NCBI GenBank assembly: GCA_015178975.1
Contig: WHVD01000026.1
Span: 803,395-867,394, forward strand
Origin: Hysterangium stoloniferum
Taxonomy: Eukaryota; Basidiomycota; Agaricomycetes; Hysterangiales; Hysterangiaceae
Length of the DNA: 64,000 nt
Direction of reading: 5' to 3'
Positions within the stretch are counted from its first letter, which is position 1. The number at the start of each line of letters is the position of its first letter. The position numbers and the translations under genes were made by a program. Positions 52,706 to 62,565 of the stretch are shown here, piece after piece. The notes below the pieces were generated by a model, which saw only the letters and a list, made by a program, of their open reading frames with translations, ran no database searches and was not told the origin of the DNA.

Positions 52706-53144
52706 ACAACAACCCTGTCCCTGCAATGGCTCCTGCAACAGCTTTCCCGTCGCCGCATCCCAGAACCGGACGGTCTTGTCACCAGAACCGGACACGATCC
52801 GAGTACCGTCCGGCGAAAACGCGACCGAATATACCCAATCCGTGTGTCCCTGCAACGGCTTTCCCGTCGCCGCATCCCAGAGCCGGACGGTCTTGTCACG
52901 AGAACCGGCCACGATCCAAGTCCCGTCTGGCGAAAACATGACCGAACGAACTGAAGATGTGTGTCCCTGCAACGGCTCCTGCAACGGTTTTCCCGTCGCC
53001 GCATGCCAGAGCCGGACGGTCTTGTCAGCAAAACCGGACACGATCCGAGTCCCATCCGGCGAAAACACGACTGAACAAACACCATCCGTGTGTCCCTGAA
53101 ACGGCTCCTGCAACAGCTTTCCCGTGGCCGCATCCCAGAGCCGG

Positions 53145-54598
53145 AGAGTATATACATAATCTGTAAGAGTCGAGTCATGTACATGCACGTGACCACCCAC
53201 ATTCACCCACATCGATAACCTGGGATAACCCCCACATGATCTGTTAACCCCTGTGAGTAAAAATACAAATAAACAAATCACAACAAAGTGTGATCTCTGT
53301 GACACAACGTGTCAATATCACAGTCAGGACACGTCACACACCCTGCTTCCTGCTTCCATTCTCAACTGATGTCTTCCAGCTCAATCAACCTGTCAAGCCT
53401 TCTCAAAGTGGCAGGAGATGACATTATCAGAGCATATCGGACAAAAGTGAGTGTATAAATATTTACATCTTGGAGTGCGGACAACAGCTAAATTGATTGT
53501 TAATTCTTTCAGTACTTCACTACTGGTATCATTGAAGCATCTGGCGACTTTCTTTCCAACAAGAATGCTATAAATTGGGTGAATGCTGAAAATTTCCAGC
53601 ATTTCATAGTCGAATGGCTCCAGGTTCCCACACCGTGTACTCCACAGATCATTGAGTCTTCAACATCTGCAAGTGCACTTCCATTGAGACAGTATAAACG
53701 ACAGCGGGGATCATCAACATCTTCTGAGCATTCAGTGGTGATAGCCAGTAAGCTTCATATTCCCTCTGGATGTTCTTTGCTAATTTTCATGAGATAAACG
53801 ACTGCGGAGAGTATCTAGATCTTCTGAATATCCTCCTCCAATCACCTGGGTGACCCCAAGTAAGCTTTATATTTTCTCAGTCAGCTCCATTTTTGCTAAT
53901 ATTCGTTAGATAAATCTACTGGCACACCAGCCAAAAAGCATGCCCAGTATTCCAAACATCAAGCGATGACTGATGCTGGCTGGATACAGATCACACACCA
54001 ACAATGGGTCAAGCAGCTGGTTGAACTGACAGAAATTCCTATGACCTGGCCAATTCCTATGGAAGGTGAATCCATAGGATATATTCTTGATCTGACCAAC
54101 AGCGCCTTCAAATTTATTGATTCCAATGGTAATCCACTCTCCATGGCAGCTATTATTAAGAACAAGGTATGTTCATTCTCATTCTTGATTTTAATATCTT
54201 ATTATTATTATTTATATGTAAGTGTGTTGATGGTTGGGGTGATGGAAGTGGTGGAACCAAAGACGCTGGCCCTGTCGTCTTCCCCCTTGGCAAGATCAAG
54301 CCGAGCCCTTCTACGCATCACTCCCTCCTGAACTGGAGCCACCTCCATCTTCTTATAATGTTCATTTATCTTACCTCCAACAATCTAGACTGTACACGAA
54401 TTCTGAGCCTGTGTTTCCATCTGCCACCTGCCCTCCCAATCTTCATTCTAACCAATAACCGATATAAATTTTTTATTACTGTAATTATTTTAGTTCGTTA
54501 TAATATTTAGTTAATTATTCAATTTTAATATTTAGTTAACTAATTAAACTTCCTTAAATGGACAGGACGACTCGACTCTTACAGATTATGCATAGCCT
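53145..54598. mobile_element. DNA transposon with 9-bp target duplication, in a WD40 propeller
   Basis: The ends are inverted: AGAGTATATACATAATCTGT-AAGAGTCGAGTC on the left and the complement of AGGCTATGCATAATCTGTAA-GAGTCGAGTC on the right. CAGAGCCGG lies at 53136-53144 and 54599-54607, giving a 9-bp duplication in WD40 coding sequence. A 9-bp duplication with moderate inverted ends fits Mutator-like elements, but no transposase is seen. The interior (53369 to about 54337) holds a spliced open frame of unknown function, so it resembles a gene-carrying non-autonomous element. Confidence 0.75.
53369..54337 (+). CDS. Spliced cargo gene of the inserted transposon, unknown function
   Basis: Exons inferred from splice sites: from the ATG at 53369 (MSSSSINLSSLLKVAGDDII) to GTGAGT; then YFTTGIIEASGDFLSNKNAI-NWVNAENFQHF; a short basic exon KRLRRVSRSSEYPPPITWVT; then MTDAGWIQITHQQWVKQLVE-LTEIPMTWPIPMEGE and SIGYILDLTNSAFKFID; and after GTATGT...ATGTAAG an exon CVDGWGDGSGGTKDAGPVVF. 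The C-terminus is uncertain, because a frame change near 54300 is needed to reach AEPFYASLPPELEPPP. Two introns in a row have near-identical borders, implying exon/intron duplication. Transcription is opposite to the host NLR. I do not recognise the family. Confidence 0.5.
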
Positions 54599-56780
54599 CA
54601 GAGCCGGACGGTCTTGTCACCAGAACAGGACACGATCCGAGTCCCGTCCGGCGAAAACGCGACCGAACATACCCAATCAGTGTGTCCCTGCAACGGCTCC
54701 TGCAACGGTTTTCCCGTCGCCGCATACCAGAGCCGGACGGTCTTGTCACCAGAACCAGACACGATCCGAGTCCCGTCCGGGGAAAACGAGACCAAGATAC
54801 CTGATCCCTGTGCCCCCGAATTACACTTTGAACAACCGGCCAGTTAAGATCGTGCCCAGAAGCCAATCGAAGAGTATTAGGATATTTTTCATTGAATCTG
54901 CGTGATATAATGGAGTTACTTGGCGAAAATGGAAGTGCTGACAGGTATAGGTGCGGAGTGCTGTATGCAATCGCAACACCAAACATCTGAATGAACCTGA
55001 CAACATTCAATACAGTGGAAGAAACGTCTTCATATCCAGCATGCTCCTACCATGGTCCATTACATCTTTCATTGTTTCCGTTATTAAATGATAATCACTA
55101 ACTTTTAGCCACCCAGCTATTCCCCGAAGTTCCCATGCGGTCCTACTCGTCAGATTATCGGCAAGGCTGAGTGCTTCGAGCCAAAATAGTATACGTTCAT
55201 CATTGACGAATGATCCCACTTCCTCAACCAGGCGTTTTTTGAGAGCAATTATTTTCTCCTCATTTACCGTTCCATCGCGCGGTGCTTCCAGAATGTGTTT
55301 CAGCCAGAACCGACATGAATACGATAGATGAGGGGTGATGCATTTCTTGACCGTTTCTGGCAGCCCTGGAACCTGTGCGTTAGGGTAATACGACGACTCT
55401 ATCTTGCAAATGTTAAACCGAAGACCATGTTTCGGGTCAGCCATAACTCGCAACGACGCGAATGCAAGGTCATATTGCACCTTTGACAAATCAAAAAAAA
55501 ATTCTTTACTAAGGTCCTGATCTGTCAGGAAGTCACGAAATGATGCATGAAGAGCTCGTATAGGGGAAGCTGAGCCTGTTACCCCATTCAGAAGCGAACC
55601 CATGTGTTTCACCACCAACTCCACGTCATAACGGTCATTGCTGTTTGGGAATTGGAATCGCATCCCATTTAAAGAAACTAGGGGAAGTGGGTCGGCTGCG
55701 CCAAGTACTTGACTCATCACTGAACAGAACTGTGACAGGAATTCTGAACGTGGGCTTTCTTCACCCGTTCCATCATCGTCTGGTGCAATCTGTGACAGAA
55801 TGAAGTAATACAAGTCGTTAAGCTCTCGAGGACTGCGCGACATGATATGGCCGAATCGTCTCTTAGGAGTCCAACCACGCGTGTCTTTGATATATTCACA
55901 AGCAATCCGTGCCCACTCAAAAAACCCTTCAGCTTTCTTGGCCAGGGATATGAACTCGTCCTTTCCTAGATTCGTACTCTCTTTCAGCTTATGCTCGATA
56001 TAAGTCCGGATGTCATGCTCTGCACAGTCCGGTGGAATAACATCCATGGAAACTTGTTTGATGTGGTCGACTCCTTTGAATTTCTCTGATATGTCATCAA
56101 GGGGACGGGATGTGATCACGATCCGAAAATTGTCAGGAAGTTTAGTAACACACGGAATGGAGGGATCATCGAGTCTGCTGGACAAAACACGAAGGAGGTG
56201 CTCTCGCGTCCCAGCTTCTCCGCTTTCATCCAATGCATCGATGATAATGACTACAGGGACCGTATGCGACCAGTCCATTTTCTTGAGGGGTTCCATTACT
56301 AGCTTGTGCCACTGCTGTATGGTGTCAGACGTACCCTTCAGTTGCGTGTTATCCTTAACAGCGTTCGCCAGTGCTAGCTTCATCGCAGGATTGAGATCTG
56401 CGAGGTCCCGAGCGATAGTCGAGAAGACCTTTTTGTGCAGCTGATCGCTTGTTCTGTTACGGTCGAAGCAGAAGCATGACCCGAGCGTTCCAAAATCCTT
56501 GCACCACCGAGCTATCGTGTGAGCGATTGCTGATTTACCTTTGCCTGCAGGACCAGATAGCCACAGGATACGGGGAACGTCACTTCCTGTCATGAAGATC
56601 CAATCAACGATATCCATAAGGATCTTTTCACGTGTGGTCGGCAGGCATTGTTTCGTAGTGATTAGCCCAGCGTCACTTGCATAGACTATGCCGTTGATGT
56701 CGAGTGTTTCAGCTGGAGAGACAAATTAGTGAATATCCAGTCAACGGCACGATAATTTAGTTGCCTATGCTATGAACAAA

Positions 56781-57683
56781 TAGTGGTTTGCAGGGCCCGG
56801 CTCGGCTCAAAACCCCGGCTTGGGCTCGGCTTAGTAGGGCTCGGGCTTTCCTAAACCTCGAGCTGAGCCCAGGTAGAGGGCTCAGGCTCGGCTCGGGCTC
56901 GGCTTAGGCTCAGGCCGCGGCTCTAGAGGGCAAAATGTGTCGAATTTCTCTGATGTTGTACCTACACAACACTTTGAACAAAAACCTCCTCATCATCTAA
57001 ATCCTCAAAGCCCTCATCATCTTCAAGGTCTCCAACAAAGTCATCCCAACTCCCAGGCTGCCCACTCCCCTCAACACACTCCAAGATTGTGCTTGGTTCT
57101 TCTCGGTAGATCAGTTCTCGGCGATGGAGGCACTTGAGGAACTGTGACGTTTGATGATAGTTATTCCAGCTGACGAAAATGCACGTTCACTAGAGACAGA
57201 TGATGCCATGACAGGAAGGTAGTCCTGAGCTAGTGAGGCCCAGACTGGGTACCTGGTTGAATTCCACTGTGATGACAGCATGAGTATATCACATACAGTA
57301 TACAATACTATACAAGACACATCCATACCCCCCACCATTCGACAATTGTCATGGTCCCAAGTTCATCCCTTGAATGTAAGTAGCCCTTGAAGTCTTCGCG
57401 CCATGGGTCATTTGGGTCAGTGTGAGCATTCTGTATATGTGTGTCTACATCATCTTCATCATCTGATAGTTCACGAAGCAAGATCCCGACTTTGCGTGTC
57501 ATCAAGTGGAGCACCAGGATGTATGACTAAAAGCCCGGGCCCAAGGGCTCGGCTCAGGCTTTCAAAATCCTGGGCTGAGCCCTCGGGCCGCCTGAGCCTT
57601 GTGTGAAGGCTCGGCTCGGCTCGGGCTTTGAGGGCTCGGCAGCCGGGGCTTTCGGGCTTTGGGCCCGGCCTTGCAAACCACTA
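56781..57683 (-). mobile_element. hAT element, non-autonomous, 8-bp target duplication
   Basis: Inverted ends TAGTGGTTTGCA(A/G)GGC, with TGAACAAA at 56773-56780 and 57684-57691. Both subterminal regions are GC-rich arrays of GGCTCGGGCTCGG-like units. Between them, the minus strand encodes the hAT C-terminal dimerisation region: YLHSRDELGTMTIVEWWG, then STRYPVWASLAQDYLPVMAS and SVSSERAFSSAGITIIKR (57110-57460). The N-terminal zinc finger and catalytic parts are missing. It sits within the NLR gene, probably in its first intron. Confidence 0.85.
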
Positions 57684-57871
57684 TGAACAAAGATCTCTAC
57701 ATCCCGAATGGCATTATCTCGGAACTGCTGCATGAGATCATCCAAAACACTATTGTAGTTTTGGATCAAATTGTCCGTCTCTGAGATAATGTTTTTACCG
57801 AGTCTATGCCCTGTCATACGATATGTGCATGGACGTCGGTGAAGCGCGGCACGACATTGATGGTTGATTAC

Positions 57872-58149
57872 TGTAACGGGAGCGGACCTGGTGGCGGACT
57901 TGGCACGGAGCGGTCTACCGCCGTGTCTCAGGGGGTAAAGAGAGGGTAGATAATTTTCCGATCAGAACACTGTTTCATTTTTATTATCTGTCGCTAGGGG
58001 GTTTAGTCTACGAATGCGAGCATAAATAGGGAAACCACCCATTAGCTACAGTAGTTATTTTGAATTGGAGCCTATTCCTACTCTGCTCGTTCCTCTTTGT
58101 AAGAAGCTCAAACCGAAGGATTATGCTATCTTTAAAGCCGAACCTTACA
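57872..58149 (+). mobile_element. 5' LTR of the rightmost gypsy element
   Basis: Proposed LTR of 278 bp, TGTAACGGGAGC...CCTTACA, with inverted TGTAA/TTACA termini and a TATA-like GCATAAATAGGG near 58022. The gag start follows 130 bases later. The 3' LTR lies beyond the window, so neither pairing nor target duplication (left flank ATTAC) can be tested. Confidence 0.55.
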
Positions 58150-58278
58150 CTTTTTGAGTATTTTGTCTTCAATTTCGTATTCTTTTATATTTTCTACTAG
58201 TGGACTGATCACCCACTAGGTTTTCACAAGAACACGTGTGCACACTACCAAACCAAAAAACCTACCAATACCGTCATA

Positions 58279-61200
58279 ATGTCCGATATAAATCAACCCG
58301 TTACTCGCCGAGGCACAGTCCGAAGCGCAATCCCCGTGTGGAGCAAGAGAATTGTTCGACAATCGGGGGTAGTAGATGAGTTGAACGTTCCGGACGTAGC
58401 AACGGTGAGTAGTACTTCTTCGCCTCAGAATGCCATGGGCCCCGAACCAATCCTCCCTACATCTCAGGGGGGAGAGGGAAGGATGGACTGTGATGCCGAG
58501 ATGGAAGAGGTAGCGGCAATAACCTCCGATTCCTCGATGGCCCCGGCTGGTGGAAACGACCATGCTCCCAGTAATGAAGCCTCGAATGAATCGTCTGAAA
58601 GCGGGGGAGAGAGAGAGCTTTTTCCCCTTATTGATGAATACCTCCGTACTCCGGTTACTCTTCAGAACTGGACATACCAGTATAGCCTATTGTATCCTGA
58701 AGAGCTGGCCGCCCCTCGAAAGACCTTCCGGAGGAGGCGGCGAAAGGAGATGCCTCTCATCCCTGCAAAGTCGCTCTTTTTTCCAGAGTGGTTTGAAATG
58801 GAGAGTAGTTGCGATGACAATGAAAGGCAGGAGGGAGCGTCCAAGGCTATGGCACGGGAGCGCAGCCAGGCTGATCAGTTTAGATGGTCCGATTGTTCGG
58901 AGTCTGATGAAGATCAGTTGGGGCCGCTACCAGAAACATGGACGTTACCTAAAGCCAGGAGAATGATTAGAGGGTTGGAGAGTCCAGTTACTTTTCCCCA
59001 TGTCTCCCTAAATCTAAGCGCCATTGTCATTGAGGTAGACGAAAATGAACCCCTTCCAACCGAAGCATCCTCCTCTAGGTTAGAACCTGCAAATGCAGAT
59101 GGATCTAAAAATAAGTCGTCAACCCAGTCCCCTAAAGGAAAGGAGAGAATGGAGGGTGAACGTCCCTTAAAGAAACCTACTAAGGCTTCCCCAAGTTTGA
59201 ACACTAGCGGGGAGAGCAAGAAGCGAAATCGTCAGCTGCTGAGAAAGCAGATGGATAAGAATGTGACGAACCAGTATGTACGAGAACCCTCACAAGTGCC
59301 TGATGGCGGGTACTTTGCAGTGGGAGGGCAAGGAAAGTTCGGACCACCATCCGACTCCAGCAGTCCATCTAGTAGTGATGGATCAGATGATTCAGCCAGC
59401 AGTATATCCACTGATTCGGAAATCAGTAGGAGCATAGACACACCTGATTCAGGATCGGGATCAGAAGATTCTACGGAAAGCAATTCTGAAACAGAAAAAA
59501 AGAAGGGTGGAAAGAAAACCTCACCAAGCTCTAATCGCATAAGACATGAAAAGCGAAAAAGGTCGAAGGCCGATGCTAAACGGACTAAAAAATTGTTAGC
59601 TGGAGTTAAAACGAAGCAGGCTGTTATATATAATGGCGTAGCTGAAATTGATGTACTTGAAGCCTTCATCTACGCCTATGATCTGTGGGCAGAAATTAAT
59701 GGGTTAGATCGTAAATGGGCGGTTAAGCTCATCATTTACTTCCTGGATGGCAAGGCTAGTTCCTTCTATATGAAACATGTGGCCCTGAGCAAGAGGAAGT
59801 GGACGTTAAAGGCTGTGTACGATGGTCTTTTCGACTATTGTTTTCCGGCAGATTACAAGTTGCAGTTGCGTAAGCGATTGACCACTTCCCGACAGGATGG
59901 AAGGTGCTTTCGGGATTTCACTCGAGATGTTGAGCATAATGCGATTCGGTTTCCTGACATCCAGGAGCGTCAACTTAAGCAGATTGTATGGGATGGTGCG
60001 TACAATTACCTTAAGGAAAAATGGCTAGACAAGGGGTTAAACCCTGACAATACGTCATGGAAGAGACTCATCAAGACGGCAACTCGATTCGAAGCAGCCC
60101 AAGAGTTTCGTAAGATAGACAAAGGACAAAGGGAAATCTCAGTTGTCAAGTCGAACCGAGGATGGATACGAAAGACTGACCAAGCCAATCAGATAGTGGG
60201 ACAAGCTGATGAAAAGGGAAGAAGAACTCATCCATCGACATCTTCCGGGTTCGAAAACACCACTAAAGTACATCGCTTGAAATTGAGTCGTACAGAAATG
60301 AATCAACTTCGAGCAGAAGGACGATGCTTTAACTGCAAGAAGGAGGGTCATGAATCCCGCAATTGTCCTCAAGGAAAATTCCTTTCGGCGCCCAAGAAGG
60401 GTACTGTGATATCAGCTGGATCTGTCAGAGTTAAACGACTCACAGATTTGGAAAAGAAAAAGGAGCGTGCTGAGATTCCACTACACATGGCCTCCTTTGT
60501 GTTGAGAAACACGGAAGACCAACAGGAGTTTAATAGTTTGCATGAGCGGATTTACGCATCTTGGTTACAAAAATCAATTACTGAATATTTTGGGCCGGAT
60601 ACTGCCATCGCGGAGGGGCAAAATCCAAGGACACGATTTGAAGTGTCCTTGACAACGGCAGATTTTGTGATCAAAGATAACGTCTTACCCGGGCCTCACC
60701 TGCATATTGGAAAGGTAGAATGTAGGGAACCTGGGTATCGCGTGGAGCAAAGTATCTTAAGTAACTTCGAATGGTCTGGGAAAAGACTTACCAATAACTG
60801 TGCCGACCGAATTGCTGTTGCACCCCTGATACAACATCAGTGTTGCCTGTATTTTTCAAATGTTGAGTCCATTGATGCCGGGATGCGTCACACCGAGCGG
60901 TTTAAGGTGATATTTGATCCTTATCACTGGACATATGAAATAGTAGATCACCTCCGTCCCCACTTGTATATGGCGATATCAAAACAGGCCCTCCTAAGTG
61001 GGGACTGGACAATCGCTCAAATTGCTAGTACAGCTATTTTAATGGAGGGCGGGACAGATCGAGAAGAGTTTTTGGAGGATGACGAACCAATGAGAGAAAA
61101 CAGGCCCACTCCAGGACAGTACCTCCTGGCCGCTTTGAAAGAGTACTTCACGCCAGAAGAGGCTTTGCAGGAAGGAATTTCCCCTGAAGCTCGGTTTCAG

Positions 61201-62565
61201 GTCCATACAGAAGAGTCTGGGTTGCGGATTTGGGATGAGTCCAATACTGACTTGCCATTGTTTATGCCATGGTCTGTGTTCAGGGTTGACGAAGCCATAG
61301 AGGATAAAATACAAGCCGTATATGAAGAACACATACCTGGGTTCACCGAAGATATGCCAGCTTTTCGACGACACTGCCAGGAGGCAATGTGTAAGTTGTT
61401 GGAGATTCGTTTTCGAGTCTATTATAAGACAGGCATCTTGACGGATTTAAATGGGGTGGAGCGACAGCGATTTATCATCCGATTCACGGCAGGGTCGTAT
61501 CGGATTCGTGACCGGGAGTTATCAGTAACATACCTGGTTACGAAGGACCATCTCCAACAGGATGAATGGACCGTGCCACACATTGTGGCCAGGGGAGAAG
61601 TCACAGAGGACTTATCAGGGGCAGTTGTGTTTGTCAATGCCGCTCATATGCCTACGAAAAAGGCGTTAGTACATAGGAAGAAGAGGCAGTTACAAAATGA
61701 CGGGGTGGAAATGGTCCAGCGTACCTCAATGCAACCAAAAGACTTTACTCGTTGCTTACCGAAACCTGTGGTCATTGAGGCATTCATCAATGAACGACCA
61801 GTGAAAGCCCTGATCGATAGTGGATCACTTGCAGACTTCATGTCGACGACGTTAGTCGATCAGCTGCAAGTAGTCAAGGATCCACTAGTAAAACCACTTA
61901 CTATCCAGTTGGCTGTTCACGGATCACGGTCAAAAATTAATTATTCAGCTACTGCTGAGTTTTCATATCAGAACATAAAGTGCACTCGGCGTTTCGATGT
62001 TGCTAACCTTGATTCGTATGACTTGATATTAGGGACCCCTTTCATATTTCAACATCAAGTTATGATGGGGTTGAATCCAACAAGGGTCAACATTGGGTCA
62101 GTGCAGCCACTTCCCATGGAAGGAGACACCATCGAGACTCTCCGTTCTGCGGTAGCTGAAATTTTTGACGATGAGTTAGAGAGGTTAAGGGCAGATTTAC
62201 GTGCTGAGGCGGCTGACCTGGACCCAGACACTGCATCAACAGCACTGCCTCCATTAAGGGCTGTTAATCATACCATTCCAATAATTGATGACGCCAAGGC
62301 TTACTCATGGAGACCATCCAAATGTCCCGAAGCAATGAGAGATCTATGGCATGAAAAGAAAACCGCGTATATCAAAAATGGGAGGTGGAGGGTAGCCACG
62401 GGAACGAACGCATGTCCTATGCTCATTATTCCTAAACCTCCAAAAGCGGATGGAACATTGCGAATACGCACCGTAGTGGATAAGCGTGAGCAGAATGCTA
62501 ACACATATAAGCTGGCGACCCCCTTGCCAGATATCGAAGCTATTCTACGAAATGTTGTGCAATAA
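58279..62565 (+). CDS. Gypsy polyprotein: gag, duplicated module, protease, RT start
   Basis: A 1,428-codon open frame starts at ATG 58279 (MSDINQPVTRRGTVRSAI). A low-complexity acidic/Ser N-third precedes a capsid-like region (about residues 455-620: EAFIYAYDLWAEINGLDRKW). A knuckle, CFNCKKEGHESRNC, lies at 683-696. Residues about 745-1120 are two tandem copies of an unrecognised module of about 187 residues (EYFGPDTAIAEG at 769; EYFTPEEALQEG at 955). The protease has ALIDSGSLADF (Asp1180) and DLILGTPF. Reverse transcriptase begins with PMLIIPKPPKADGTLRIRTV. The frame ends at a TAA (62563-62565) inside that domain, where one extra base shifts the frame. It should drive particle formation and replication of the element. 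Undamaged length suggests youth. Confidence 0.8.
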   Translation: MSDINQPVTRRGTVRSAIPVWSKRIVRQSGVVDELNVPDVATVSSTSSPQNAMGPEPILPTSQGGEGRMDCDAEMEEVAAITSDSSMAPAGGNDHAPSNEASNESSESGGERELFPLIDEYLRTPVTLQNWTYQYSLLYPEELAAPRKTFRRRRRKEMPLIPAKSLFFPEWFEMESSCDDNERQEGASKAMARERSQADQFRWSDCSESDEDQLGPLPETWTLPKARRMIRGLESPVTFPHVSLNLSAIVIEVDENEPLPTEASSSRLEPANADGSKNKSSTQSPKGKERMEGERPLKKPTKASPSLNTSGESKKRNRQLLRKQMDKNVTNQYVREPSQVPDGGYFAVGGQGKFGPPSDSSSPSSSDGSDDSASSISTDSEISRSIDTPDSGSGSEDSTESNSETEKKKGGKKTSPSSNRIRHEKRKRSKADAKRTKKLLAGVKTKQAVIYNGVAEIDVLEAFIYAYDLWAEINGLDRKWAVKLIIYFLDGKASSFYMKHVALSKRKWTLKAVYDGLFDYCFPADYKLQLRKRLTTSRQDGRCFRDFTRDVEHNAIRFPDIQERQLKQIVWDGAYNYLKEKWLDKGLNPDNTSWKRLIKTATRFEAAQEFRKIDKGQREISVVKSNRGWIRKTDQANQIVGQADEKGRRTHPSTSSGFENTTKVHRLKLSRTEMNQLRAEGRCFNCKKEGHESRNCPQGKFLSAPKKGTVISAGSVRVKRLTDLEKKKERAEIPLHMASFVLRNTEDQQEFNSLHERIYASWLQKSITEYFGPDTAIAEGQNPRTRFEVSLTTADFVIKDNVLPGPHLHIGKVECREPGYRVEQSILSNFEWSGKRLTNNCADRIAVAPLIQHQCCLYFSNVESIDAGMRHTERFKVIFDPYHWTYEIVDHLRPHLYMAISKQALLSGDWTIAQIASTAILMEGGTDREEFLEDDEPMRENRPTPGQYLLAALKEYFTPEEALQEGISPEARFQVHTEESGLRIWDESNTDLPLFMPWSVFRVDEAIEDKIQAVYEEHIPGFTEDMPAFRRHCQEAMCKLLEIRFRVYYKTGILTDLNGVERQRFIIRFTAGSYRIRDRELSVTYLVTKDHLQQDEWTVPHIVARGEVTEDLSGAVVFVNAAHMPTKKALVHRKKRQLQNDGVEMVQRTSMQPKDFTRCLPKPVVIEAFINERPVKALIDSGSLADFMSTTLVDQLQVVKDPLVKPLTIQLAVHGSRSKINYSATAEFSYQNIKCTRRFDVANLDSYDLILGTPFIFQHQVMMGLNPTRVNIGSVQPLPMEGDTIETLRSAVAEIFDDELERLRADLRAEAADLDPDTASTALPPLRAVNHTIPIIDDAKAYSWRPSKCPEAMRDLWHEKKTAYIKNGRWRVATGTNACPMLIIPKPPKADGTLRIRTVVDKREQNANTYKLATPLPDIEAILRNVVQ

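Larger units (their letters stand above)
52691..57817 (-). pseudogene. NACHT-WD40 NLR-type gene, interrupted by two transposons
   Basis: From high to low coordinates: N-terminal piece from an ATG at 57817 (MTGHRLGKNIISETDNLIQN); a hAT insertion (56781-57683) near the first intron; then from about 56714 ETLDINGIVYASDAG and a NACHT domain with Walker A WLSGPAGKGKSAIAHT, Walker B VPVVIIIDALDES and FRIVITSRP, open to 55007. After a frameshift near 55020 comes FGVAIAYSTPHLYLSALPFS and LRGH-like RGHRDQ; after another near 54795, WD40 units of the type [21 protein letters not shown] second transposon (53145-54598) splits the propeller; without it the frame joins as DKTVRLWDAATGKLLQEPFQ. About five near-identical WD40 units remain, ending QGCCEVLT. 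Such proteins are STAND switches of fungal non-self recognition (family knowledge). Confidence 0.8.

Noticed and set aside
52726-53166. Plus-strand Ser/Pro/Arg-rich frames opposite the WD40 units
   Set aside because: Repeat-driven complements of WD40 coding sequence.
62486-62562. Separate start for the second gypsy frame at 62486
   Set aside because: The first residues overlap the upstream RT frame out of phase and are not RT-like; similarity begins only at the shift.
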